A program made the position numbers and the translations under genes. Source: HGW-17 sp964516435 (GTDB lineage: Bacteria; Myxococcota_A; Polyangia; HGW-17). From it: a stretch of DNA of 39,304 nt. Shown one piece after another: positions 26,707 to 34,483 of the stretch. The notes under the pieces are model-generated. The model had not been told where the DNA came from and did not search any database. It was given only the letters and a program-made list of their open reading frames with translations. The stretch's first letter is position 1; the number at the start of each line of letters is the position of its first letter. The stretch lies in NCBI GenBank assembly GCA_964516435.1, contig CAZEZP010000063.1, positions 1 through 39,304 of the forward strand. The letters are read 5' to 3'.

Positions 26707-26957
26707 GCATGCCTCCATGCCACGAAAAACGGCGAAGCCCACCTTATCCCGATTGCGCATCTTTGCAACCGTGTTCTGCAATGCCGGTGGAAACGATGAT
26801 GCGACCGTCCGGCTTCATGCCTGGAGCCGTCCGCTACTTCCGACGCGCCCGCCTTCCGCCGGCGGCCATGCCGCCGTCGCCCGGTTTTCCTCCATCCTCG
26901 CCGCCAGTCTGCAACTGGCCGCCGCCGAAAATCCCGCTATCGAGATGAATCGTCCAC

Positions 26958-29051
26958 TCAGAACATGTACCCGTTGGCGGGCAATTCGCACAGGACCGGA
27001 ATTCCCGAGTTCGCCACCGTCGCATCCCCCAGTTCGCCGTGGGCATTGTAGCCCCAGCACCACAGGTGATGCTCGTTGGACAGCGCGCATGTATGCATGC
27101 CGCCGGCGTGAAGGGAAACGAATCGTTCATCGTGGATCACGCTCACCATGGTCTTGGCGTTGATGGTAGAAGTATTGCCCAGTTGGCCATACGCGTTGTA
27201 TCCGAAGCACACGGGGTTTTCACCGTTGTTCATGAAGCACGTGTGCGATCCGAACGTGGTGAGACCAGAAGCTTCCACCTGTCCGTACACCTGCACGGGC
27301 GTGGTGCGGGACGTGAAGGTGTTGTCCCCCAGTTGCCCGTAATTGTTGGCGCCCCAGCAGTACGCCAACTTGTTGGAGAGGACGGCGCACGTGTGGGCGC
27401 TTCCGCAGGCCACTTCCACGGCGTCGGCCAAGCCGCTCACGCCCGAGGGCGAAAGGGCGTTGGCGGTCGTGCCATTGCCCAGTTGGCCATTGGCGTTGTA
27501 ACCCCAGCAGGCCACGGCCCCGTTGGAATTGCGCACGCAATTGTGCTTGAACGACGATGACAGGTGGGTGGATGCCACCAGTCCCGTAGCCCGCACGGGG
27601 ACCGGCGAACCCGTCGTGGTGCCGTTGCCAAGTTGCCCTGCGTCGTTGGCGCCCCAGCAATACACCGTGAAATCGTTCGTGAGCAGGCAGGTGTGCTGCC
27701 AGCCCAGTCCCAGCGATTTTGCATTGGTGAAGGTTCCGGCCCGTACGGGGACCGGCGAGCCCGTCGTGCTGCCGTCGCCCAGTTGCCCGCTTTCATTGCG
27801 GCCCCAGCACCATACCGTATTGTCGTTTCTGATGGCGCAGGTATGCCAGAATCCAGCCCGGATTTCCCGGATATCCGCCAGTGCGACCACCCGGGGGACG
27901 AGACTTCCCTCGGTTGTGCCGTCGCCCAGTTGCCCGAAAGCGTTGTCGCCCCAGCAGACGGCGCGCCCCGTGCTCAGCAGCGCGCACGTGTGCCAATAGC
28001 CCGGACTCACGGCCCGGATGGACTGCAGTTCGTTGCACACTACCTCGGACGCCTGTACTTCCGTGTCCTCCAGTTGGCCATTGGCATTCAGATCCAGCCC
28101 CGTTTCCACCCGCATGCCGCCCCACGCGCAGGTTTCTCCCATGCCGATAGAAGAAAAACGGTTCAAGGCATTGAGTGCATTGCACACCGGAGCCGAAGCG
28201 GTCACCTCGCCGTCGTCCAGGATGCCATTGCGATTGGTGTCCAGACCGCTCTGCACGCGGATTCCGCCCTGCGGGCACTCGGCCCCGGGAGCCAGCGGAG
28301 AAATCTTCATCAGGGAGTTGAAGCCGTTGGCGCCATCTGCGCCGTCGCGTCCATCCCGGCCGTCCACACCGTCGCGCCCGTCCACGCCATCCCGGCCGTC
28401 CACACCGTCGCGCCCGTCCACGCCATCCACACCATTGATCCCATTGCATACGTACGCCGTTCCGGCCACTTCCGCGGCCTCGAGAACGCCGTCCGCGTCG
28501 CCGTCGAACCCGTAGCGCACCGCCAGGCCACCCGCCGGGCAGTTGACGCCCTCCGGTTCCGGCACCACATCCACCAACTGGGAAGATCCTCCCTGAGCCG
28601 GAGCGTCCCGGCACACGAGTTTCGTGGCGGTGATCTCGGCCTCGTTCAGAAATCCATCGCCGTTCGTGTCATATCCCCACACATAGCGGTAGCCGCCCCA
28701 GGGGCATTCCGTGCCGGCGGCCACGTCCCGGACGTCGAAAAACAGCGGCGCCGCATCGCGCCCGTCCAGCCCGTCACGCCCGTTGGCGCCGTCCACGCCG
28801 TCGCGTCCATCCGCGCCGTCTTCTCCGCTGCACAGGGCCTGCAGCATCTCCACTTCGGAGGCATCCAGTTGCCCGTTGCGGTTTTCATCCAGACCCGTCA
28901 TCACGACGACCCCGCCGCCGGGGCACTGCTCCGAGGACGCGGGCGCCAGGCGTACGAGGGAATCGATGCCGTTCACGCCATCACGGCCTTCGCAGGCGGA
29001 CAAAGCCAACAAACAAAAACAAATTGAATACAAAAAGCCTACTTTTCTCAT
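26958..29051 (-). CDS. Mosaic lipoprotein: DUF7151, collagen-like and RCC1 repeats
   Basis: A 697-residue surface lipoprotein with lipobox LSAC (Cys20). Residues about 30-340 hold five copies of a ~37-residue unit with the pattern C..GG.....G.D.n..G.L...EV.....C, as in AECPQGGIRVQSGLDTNRNG (the DUF7151-type pattern). Collagen-like Gly-X-Y stretches (DGVDGRDGVDGRD) lie between units. From residue ~345 seven RCC1-type blades follow (CWGRNESGQLGDG, CWGANDAGQLGNG, CFGYNAYGQLGN and so on), expected to close a seven-bladed propeller. Such repeats mediate binding; the partner is unknown. Two DNA stretches around 27594-27637 and 27744-27789 are almost identical, showing recent blade duplication. ATG 29051 has GGAGAAAGGA. 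The last blade lies at the very C-terminus, so the propeller appears complete. Confidence 0.9.
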   Translation of the reverse strand: MRKVGFLYSICFCLLALSACEGRDGVNGIDSLVRLAPASSEQCPGGGVVVMTGLDENRNGQLDASEVEMLQALCSGEDGADGRDGVDGANGRDGLDGRDAAPLFFDVRDVAAGTECPWGGYRYVWGYDTNGDGFLNEAEITATKLVCRDAPAQGGSSQLVDVVPEPEGVNCPAGGLAVRYGFDGDADGVLEAAEVAGTAYVCNGINGVDGVDGRDGVDGRDGVDGRDGVDGRDGRDGADGANGFNSLMKISPLAPGAECPQGGIRVQSGLDTNRNGILDDGEVTASAPVCNALNALNRFSSIGMGETCAWGGMRVETGLDLNANGQLEDTEVQASEVVCNELQSIRAVSPGYWHTCALLSTGRAVCWGDNAFGQLGDGTTEGSLVPRVVALADIREIRAGFWHTCAIRNDNTVWCWGRNESGQLGDGSTTGSPVPVRAGTFTNAKSLGLGWQHTCLLTNDFTVYCWGANDAGQLGNGTTTGSPVPVRATGLVASTHLSSSFKHNCVRNSNGAVACWGYNANGQLGNGTTANALSPSGVSGLADAVEVACGSAHTCAVLSNKLAYCWGANNYGQLGDNTFTSRTTPVQVYGQVEASGLTTFGSHTCFMNNGENPVCFGYNAYGQLGNTSTINAKTMVSVIHDERFVSLHAGGMHTCALSNEHHLWCWGYNAHGELGDATVANSGIPVLCELPANGYMF
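28351..28428. repeat. 36-bp tandem repeat in the collagen-like segment
   Basis: Two perfect 36-base copies (28351-28386 and 28387-28422) plus 6 bases of a third encode alternating GRD and GVD triplets of the lipoprotein. The period is a multiple of nine bases, so copy number can change without a frameshift. Confidence 0.85.
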
Positions 29052-29104
29052 TCCTTTCTCCTTGTTTGCCTACAGCATTTGCTGTTTAGGGAAAATTTGG
29101 ACCG

Positions 29105-29133
29105 CTCAATACCGTTTTTGAAACGGTTGTCAA
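29105..29133 (-). promoter_or_regulatory. Putative promoter/operator of the RCC1 lipoprotein gene
   Basis: On the minus strand a perfect TTGACA (29133-29128) is followed by a 17-base inverted repeat ACCGTTT-N3-AAACGGT (29111-29127), exactly the length of a promoter spacer. The next hexamer (ATTGAG) is a poor -10, so a repressor or activator site is likely. It lies 54 bases before the start codon. Confidence 0.45.
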
Positions 29134-29184
29134 GCCAAAACGACCCGATTTTCGAAAAAAATGAAAAAAAGTTTCAGAGAAGGT

Positions 29185-29814
29185 CTAGCGGAAATGCCAC
29201 AGCAGGCCCAGCGCGCAGCAGGTCACGGCGGCCGCGATCCACCAGCGCCAGACGCCCAGATGCGCCCAGCCGGCCCGCAGCGCCGCGAGCCAGACCACCC
29301 GTTGTACGACGGGAAACCGTGGGAAGGAGAACCGGCTTTCCTCCGGCCACAAAAGGCGAAGTTCACCAGGCCAGGAACCAGGATCCGGCCGGCCGTTGCG
29401 GGATCGCGCGCATGCGGAGGCGAAAAATTCACGCAGCGGCCCGGGAAGCGCGGCATGCGCCCGCCACGCGCGGGAGGGACCGTCATCGAGCACCCATTGC
29501 GTGTACAGGGCGGCATCGTCCGCCGCGAAAATCTCCACGCCCTCGGGACGGGACGCCGCCAGAAGCGTCGAGGCGACGGCATACAGGCTCGAGCGGGGAT
29601 CGAAAGACACCGGGGACTCTTCGCCCAGGTGGATTTCGGGAGCCGGAAAACGCCATTGGGGACGGCAGGGCGGCCCCGTGAAGAGGCGGCGGGAAGAAAA
29701 GGAGATCCACGCCAGCGCATGCGCCGCCGCCGCCGTCAGAATCTCGGCGTCCTCCACCCGCGCGGGGCCATTCCAGCCCCGCAGGCAGACTGGCGCCGGT
29801 TCCACGAGCCGCAC
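29185..29814 (-). CDS. Unknown protein with C-terminal membrane anchor
   Basis: A 209-residue protein of no recognised family. Most of it is a soluble alpha/beta region (LTAAAAHALAWISFSSRRLF; LYAVASTLLAASRPEGVEIF, then AADDAALYTQWVLDD). The end is strongly hydrophobic: VVWLAALRAGWAHLGVWRWW and AAAVTCCALGLLWHF, about two membrane segments or one hairpin. The stop codon of rex lies 4 bp before the likely GTG start at 29814, with a weak GGTGA upstream; GTG 29805 is the alternative. Gene position implies co-transcription with rex. Coding is supported by the long frame, the tight spacing and the plausible membrane anchor. Confidence 0.6.
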   Translation of the reverse strand: MRLVEPAPVCLRGWNGPARVEDAEILTAAAAHALAWISFSSRRLFTGPPCRPQWRFPAPEIHLGEESPVSFDPRSSLYAVASTLLAASRPEGVEIFAADDAALYTQWVLDDGPSRAWRAHAALPGPLREFFASACARSRNGRPDPGSWPGELRLLWPEESRFSFPRFPVVQRVVWLAALRAGWAHLGVWRWWIAAAVTCCALGLLWHFR

Positions 29815-29818
29815 GAAC

Positions 29819-30481
29819 TCACCGCTTGCGCGGCCACTGTCCGGCGAGCCGGTGGGCCAGTTTGTAGAGACCGAAAGCAATCTGTGCATTCTCCACGAAC
29901 ACGTTCGGCCCGTGCGGGATTTCCGCGGCCGTGAAATTGTAGATGGCATGCACCCCGGCCGAGATGAGCCGATGCGCCACTTCCAGCGCCGCATCGTCCG
30001 GGGTGGTGATGAGCGCGATATCCACGGGTTCTTCCTTCAGGCACACCTCGAGATCGTCGAGCGGACGGACCACGTGCCCTCCCGCCCTTTCACCGATGAC
30101 TGCGGGATTGACGTCGAAAATCCACTGCACGCAGAAATTGTGGCACTCCGTGCCGTGATAGTCGGTCAGGGCCCGTCCCATGCGCCCGAAGCCCACGATA
30201 GCCAGGCGGTACTGCATGTTGAGTCCCAGGATCTTCTCCACGGCGTCGATGAGGGATTCGATGTTGTATCCGTAGCGGGCCCGCCCGAACACGCCGAAGT
30301 AGGAGAGGTCCTTGCGGATCTGCGTATCCTTGATGCGCAGGCTCTCGCCGAGCATCTGGCTGGACACCTGGGTCAGCCCCGCGGTCTTGAAACGGTACAA
30401 CTGCATCAGGTACCGGGGCATGCGCTCCATGGTGGCAGGCGGAATGTTCAGATACATTTCACGATTGGAGGAGGGACTCAC
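29819..30481 (-). CDS. rex: Redox-sensing transcriptional repressor Rex
   Basis: A 220-residue regulator that binds DNA unless released by NADH, thus sensing the NADH/NAD ratio. The N-terminal winged helix reads TMERMPRYLMQLYRF, then SSQMLGESLRIKDTQIRKDL and SYFGVFGRARYGY, the Rex hallmark. The Rossmann domain has LAIVGFGRMGRALTDY (dinucleotide loop), and later ITTPDDAALEVAHRLISAGV and IYNFTAAEI. The C-terminal helix completes the domain-swapped dimer. GTG 30481 with GAGG five bases upstream is preferred; ATG 30457 is possible. It is co-directional with a lipoprotein gene 21 bp upstream and an unknown membrane protein 4 bp downstream. Rex typically controls fermentative and respiratory genes. 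I did not find a Rex operator in this window. Confidence 0.94.
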   Translation of the reverse strand: MSPSSNREMYLNIPPATMERMPRYLMQLYRFKTAGLTQVSSQMLGESLRIKDTQIRKDLSYFGVFGRARYGYNIESLIDAVEKILGLNMQYRLAIVGFGRMGRALTDYHGTECHNFCVQWIFDVNPAVIGERAGGHVVRPLDDLEVCLKEEPVDIALITTPDDAALEVAHRLISAGVHAIYNFTAAEIPHGPNVFVENAQIAFGLYKLAHRLAGQWPRKR

Positions 30482-30502
30482 GGCAACCTCGCCCCGTCCC
30501 GC

Positions 30503-31336
30503 TCAGGGACGCAAGAATGGGTACAATTGGTGCATCGCGCGAAGCGACCACGCCAGCATAGCGCAATCTCCCTCCATTGAAAAGAGAATCGTGTTTTTTT
30601 TCACTTCCAGTTTTGCCCTGGGCAGCACTTCGAAAAACTTCTGTCCGGGTGGGTCCGCCTGCAAAAAACGTGCGCGTTCGTTGACGGCCAGCATCCACCA
30701 GTAGTGCGCGGCGTCGGCCGCATTCCGAAAATCCCCGGATTTCGCCGCGCTGGCCTCGACCTCGATGCGCCCACCGGCCACCCCCAGGCGCAATTCCCCG
30801 ATTCCCAGCGAAGCCAGTTTCGGGTGCGCTTCCCAGAACGGTGCCATGCGAGGATGGGACAGCAGCACCACCAGGCGGGAACCCTCCCCCTGGAGCGTCT
30901 TCTCCTCGAGTCTTCCGGAGGGGGTGAAATCCTCCCGCACATACCAGCAGCGCCCCTGGTCCTCGATGCAGCGGGAACGGCCCTCCCAGGCGTTACCCCG
31001 GTCGTCCCAGAAGGCGGCATCGAACCGGTCGTCCGCGCCCACGAACAACGCCACGCCCACCGGACGCGAGCGAAGTTTTCCCACGTCGAGTCCCCAGCCC
31101 GACATCGCCGCGGCGACATCCTCCGGCTGCAGCAGGCCGAACCCCACCGCATCCGAAAACACCCGCAGTTTCCGTTCGGCCGGCGGCGCAGGCGGGGGCG
31201 GCGCTTCCTTCTTTTTTTCCGTTTCCTTCATTTCCTTCGGGGACGCGCCCTCCACGGGCTTCCTGTCACGGCCGCACGACGCCATGGCGAAAGAAATCGA
31301 GATCGCCCACACTGCACGCATCCAGTTTCTCGTCAT
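30503..31336 (-). CDS. Lipoprotein of unknown function preceding rex
   Basis: A 277-residue predicted lipoprotein with lipobox MASC (Cys21), then a Lys/Glu/Pro-rich linker (KEMKETEKKKEAPPPPAPPA). The remaining ~220 residues form an alpha/beta domain (FSDAVGFGLLQPEDVAAAMS; VGVALFVGADDRFDAAFWDD; RLVVLLSHPRMAPFWEAHPK; AAHYWWMLAVNERARFLQAD) without recognised motifs. Nothing points to an enzyme. ATG 31336 starts the signal peptide and has AAGGAAA upstream. The upstream region is shared with the divergent leuS promoter. The gene is separated from rex by 21 bp and likely shares its transcript. Confidence 0.75.
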   Translation of the reverse strand: MTRNWMRAVWAISISFAMASCGRDRKPVEGASPKEMKETEKKKEAPPPPAPPAERKLRVFSDAVGFGLLQPEDVAAAMSGWGLDVGKLRSRPVGVALFVGADDRFDAAFWDDRGNAWEGRSRCIEDQGRCWYVREDFTPSGRLEEKTLQGEGSRLVVLLSHPRMAPFWEAHPKLASLGIGELRLGVAGGRIEVEASAAKSGDFRNAADAAHYWWMLAVNERARFLQADPPGQKFFEVLPRAKLEVKKNTILFSMEGDCAMLAWSLRAMHQLYPFLRP

Positions 31337-31442
31337 GCCATTTTCCTTCCCTTCCATCCTGCCGATCCTGGAAGGGGCTCCACTGTAGCGCGAAGCGGCC
31401 ATGTCCGCAAAAAGACGGCATGGCGCCCGCGCACGTTTTTGC

Positions 31443-31470
31443 TGGAAAAAAATGACGAAAAGCCTATATA
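31443..31470 (+). promoter_or_regulatory. Putative leuS promoter
   Basis: TGGAAA (31443-31448) and TATATA (31465-31470) are 16 bases apart. CTATATATG (31464-31472) is identical to the string in the promoter of the Tex-like gene (5036-5044). It lies about 50 bases before the leuS start. Confidence 0.35.
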
Positions 31471-31521
31471 TGGGGCAGCTTCGCACGCCCCTTCCGGCGG
31501 ACGACGCCCGAGGTGAGTTCC

Positions 31522-34077
31522 ATGAAGACGTACGATTTTTCCGCAATCGAGAAGAAATGGCAGGAAATCTGGAACCGGCGGCAGGTGTTCAAGGCCGCCG
31601 CGGACCCGGCCCGCCCCAAGTACTACGTACTGGAAATGTTTCCTTATCCTTCGGGGAAACTCCACATGGGCCACGTGCGCAACTACAGCATCGGCGACGT
31701 GGTGGCCCGCATCAAGCGCGCCACGGGGTTCAACGTGCTCTATCCCATGGGCTGGGACGCCTTCGGGCTGCCGGCCGAGAATGCGGCCATCAAGGCGCAC
31801 GTGCATCCGGCCGAATGGACCTACTCCAACATCCGCCAGATGCGCGCCCAACTCAAGGCGCTGGGCTATTCCTACGACTGGGAACGGGAAATCGCGACCT
31901 GCCACCCCGAATATTACCGCTGGGAGCAGAAGGTGTTCCTGGAGATGATGGACCGCGGCCTGGCCTACCGCAAGAGCTCGTTTGTGAACTGGTGTCCGTC
32001 GTGCCAGACGGTGCTGGCCAACGAGCAGGTCGAGGACGGCGCCTGCTGGCGCTGCGGCGACACGGTCGTCCAGCGCGAACTCGTGCAGTGGTTCCTGCGG
32101 ATCACGGCCTATGCCCAGAGCCTGCTCGACGACCTCGCCCGGCTCGAGGGGCACTGGCCGGAGAAGGTCATCACCATGCAGCGCAACTGGATTGGCCGCT
32201 CCGAGGGCGCCCGCGTGCGCTTCCCGCTGGAGAAACCCGTGGACGGCACGACGGAAATCGAGGTGTTCACCACCCGGCCGGATACGCTCTGGGGCGTTAC
32301 GTTCATGAGCCTCGCCGCCGAGCATCCCCTGGCCGAGAAACTGGCCGCCGGCACGGGCCGCGAGGCGGAAGTGTCCGCCTTCGTCAACCGCGTGCGCTCC
32401 GAGGACCGCATCAAGCGCACCAGCGACGACTATGAAAAGGAAGGCGTCTTCACGGGAGCCTACGTCATCAATCCGGTCAACGGGCGTCGCGTTCCTGTGT
32501 ACATCGCCAACTTCGTGCTCATGGACTACGGCACGGGCGCGGTCATGGCCGTGCCGGCGCACGACCAGCGCGACTTCGACTTCGCGAAGAAGTACGGGCT
32601 TCCCATCGAGGTGGTCATCCGGCGCGAAGACACGCCCGCCGATGGTTCCCTCCTGACGGCGGCCATGGTGGAGCCCGGCGTGATGGTCAACTCCGGCCCC
32701 ATGGACGGCTCGCCTTCCGAGGAAGGCAAGGCCAGGGTCATCGCTCATCTGGAACAGAACGGCTGGGGCGGCCCCGCCGTGCACTTCCGCCTGCGCGACT
32801 GGGGCATCTCGCGCCAGCGCTACTGGGGCGCGCCCATTCCCGTGATCCACTGCCCCTCCTGTGGCATCGTGAAGGTGCCGGAGAAGGATCTGCCCGTGCG
32901 CCTGCCCGACGACGTGGACTGGGCCTCGTATGAAGGCGGATCCCCCCTGGAAGCGCATCCCACCTGGAAGCACGTGTCCTGCCCGGCCTGCGGTGGCCCG
33001 GCCCGGCGCGACTGCGACACCATGGACACCTTCATGGAGAGTTCCTGGTATTTCCTGCGCTACACCAGCCCGCGCTGCGAAACCGGCCCGTTCGATCCGG
33101 CCGCGGTGGATTACTTCGCGCCCGTGGACCAGTACATCGGCGGCGTGGAGCATGCCGTGATGCACCTGCTCTATGCCCGCTTCTTCACCAAGGTGCTGCG
33201 GGACCTGGGCTACGTGAAGATCGACGAGCCCTTCGCGAACCTGCTCACCCAGGGCATGGTCACCATGCCGACCGCTCGCTGCACCGAACACGACTGGCTC
33301 TTCCCGCACGAGGTCACGCCCGAGGGCAACTGCGTGCACTGCCAGAAGCCCGTGAAAATCGGACGCGTGGAAAAAATGTCCAAGTCCAAGAAGAACGTGG
33401 TGGATCCGCAGACCTACATCGATCGCTACGGCGCCGACACGGTCCGCTTCTTCGTGCTCTCCGACTCTCCGCCGGAACGCGATCTGGAATGGAGCGACAA
33501 CGCCGTGGAGGGTTCCCACAAATTCCTGCAGCGCGTGTACCGCACGGTGCAGGAGGCGGCCGCCTGGCGCACAGCGGAGAAGCCCGCGGCCTGCGGCATC
33601 CTCAAGACCGCGCACCGGGCCGTAAAGAAAGTCACCCAGGACGTGGAGCGCTTCCACTTCAACACGGCGCTGGCGGAAATCCGCGTGCTGTTCAACGAAC
33701 TGGCGGCGTTTTCGCCCGCCACCGACGCCGAGCGTGCCGCCGGCCACGAAGCCGCATCCCTGGGCGTGCGCCTCCTGGCGCCGTTCGCCCCGCATCTGTG
33801 CGAGGAGTGCTGGCAGGATCTGGGCCATGACACACTGCTGGCGCTCACTCCCTGGCCCGTGCACGACGAATCGCTCATCACGGAGGAGACCTTCCAGTTG
33901 GTCGTGCAGATCAACGGCAAGGTGCGCGACCGCATTTTCGTCCCCACGAACGCATCCGAGGATCTCGTGCGCGAACTCGTGCTCGCGGCCCCGAAGGTGA
34001 AAGAATTCATCGGCGGCAAGGAAGTCAAGAAATTCGTGTACGTTCCCGGCCGGCTGGCCAACGTGGTGGCCGGCTGA
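31522..34077 (+). CDS. leuS: Leucyl-tRNA synthetase
   Basis: A cytosolic class I aminoacyl-tRNA synthetase of 851 residues, close to the E. coli length. HIGH-type motif HMGH at 48-51 in YPSGKLHMGHVRNYS and KMSKS at 618-622 (EKMSKSKKN) form the active site. The CP1 editing domain shows TTRPDTLWGVTFMSLAAEHP and the Asp of MDYGTGAVMAVPAHDQRDFD, so editing should be intact. Zinc-type knuckles are also present: WCPSCQ with CWRCG, and later HCPSCG and CPACGGPA. The C-terminus reads VVQINGKVRDRIFVP. ATG 31522 is preferred over GTG 31513 because GAGGTGA (31510-31516) then has correct spacing. The Nudix gene starts one base after the stop. Confidence 0.97.
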   Translation: MKTYDFSAIEKKWQEIWNRRQVFKAAADPARPKYYVLEMFPYPSGKLHMGHVRNYSIGDVVARIKRATGFNVLYPMGWDAFGLPAENAAIKAHVHPAEWTYSNIRQMRAQLKALGYSYDWEREIATCHPEYYRWEQKVFLEMMDRGLAYRKSSFVNWCPSCQTVLANEQVEDGACWRCGDTVVQRELVQWFLRITAYAQSLLDDLARLEGHWPEKVITMQRNWIGRSEGARVRFPLEKPVDGTTEIEVFTTRPDTLWGVTFMSLAAEHPLAEKLAAGTGREAEVSAFVNRVRSEDRIKRTSDDYEKEGVFTGAYVINPVNGRRVPVYIANFVLMDYGTGAVMAVPAHDQRDFDFAKKYGLPIEVVIRREDTPADGSLLTAAMVEPGVMVNSGPMDGSPSEEGKARVIAHLEQNGWGGPAVHFRLRDWGISRQRYWGAPIPVIHCPSCGIVKVPEKDLPVRLPDDVDWASYEGGSPLEAHPTWKHVSCPACGGPARRDCDTMDTFMESSWYFLRYTSPRCETGPFDPAAVDYFAPVDQYIGGVEHAVMHLLYARFFTKVLRDLGYVKIDEPFANLLTQGMVTMPTARCTEHDWLFPHEVTPEGNCVHCQKPVKIGRVEKMSKSKKNVVDPQTYIDRYGADTVRFFVLSDSPPERDLEWSDNAVEGSHKFLQRVYRTVQEAAAWRTAEKPAACGILKTAHRAVKKVTQDVERFHFNTALAEIRVLFNELAAFSPATDAERAAGHEAASLGVRLLAPFAPHLCEECWQDLGHDTLLALTPWPVHDESLITEETFQLVVQINGKVRDRIFVPTNASEDLVRELVLAAPKVKEFIGGKEVKKFVYVPGRLANVVAG

Positions 34078-34078
34078 C

Positions 34079-34480
34079 ATGGTCGTCGTGACCGCCGCCA
34101 TCGTGTTCGACGGCTCCGGACGTGTACTCGCGGGGCGCCGGCCCGCCGGCAAGAAACTGGGCGGCATGTGGGAGTTTCCGGGCGGCAAGGTGGATCCCGG
34201 CGAAACCCCCGAAGAAGCACTCGTCCGCGAACTGCGCGAGGAACTGGGGGTCGCCTCGCGCGTGGGAAGATGGCTCGCGGAAACGACCCATCGCTACGAT
34301 TTCGGGGAGATCCGCCTTCTGGCGTATGAAACCTTCCTCGATTCTGTGGATTTTCAGAAGAACGCCCATGACGAACTGCGCTGGGTGTCCCTGCAGGACC
34401 TGGAATCCCTCGACCTGACCCCCGCGGACCGCCCGCTTTTGCCGGCCATCCGCCAAGCGGCCGAACGCTTCACCAAATGA
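34079..34480 (+). CDS. Nudix hydrolase (MutT-like)
   Basis: A 133-residue Nudix protein. The Nudix box is complete: GGKVDPGETPEEALVRELRE, then ELGV, matching GX5EX7REUXEEXGU. It is preceded by the MutT-like ML/MWEFPGG turn (GGMWEFPGG), and followed by strands ending in ELRWVSLQDLESLDL, which also resembles MutT. Removal of oxidised dGTP (8-oxo-dGTP) is the most likely role; other nucleotide substrates are possible. ATG 34079 follows the leuS stop after one base, so the two are co-translated. The stop lies 3 bp from the opposing glgX stop, leaving no room for a separate terminator. Confidence 0.9.
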   Translation: MVVVTAAIVFDGSGRVLAGRRPAGKKLGGMWEFPGGKVDPGETPEEALVRELREELGVASRVGRWLAETTHRYDFGEIRLLAYETFLDSVDFQKNAHDELRWVSLQDLESLDLTPADRPLLPAIRQAAERFTK

Positions 34481-34483
34481 GTT

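Noticed and set aside
26861..26875. GGCGGC-N3-GCCGCC hairpin after the RCC1 gene as terminator
   Set aside because: No T-run follows on the minus strand, so it is not a standard intrinsic terminator; the 250-bp gap otherwise shows nothing clear.
28351..28428. CRISPR-like 36-bp repeats
   Set aside because: The copies are directly adjacent with no spacers and encode Gly-X-Y triplets in frame.
29111..29127. Rex operator
   Set aside because: The repeat ACCGTTT-N3-AAACGGT does not match the TTGTGA-N8-TCACAA type recognised by Rex.
31333..34188. Minus-strand open frame of about 951 codons opposite leuS
   Set aside because: Antisense of a textbook leucyl-tRNA synthetase; no family features.
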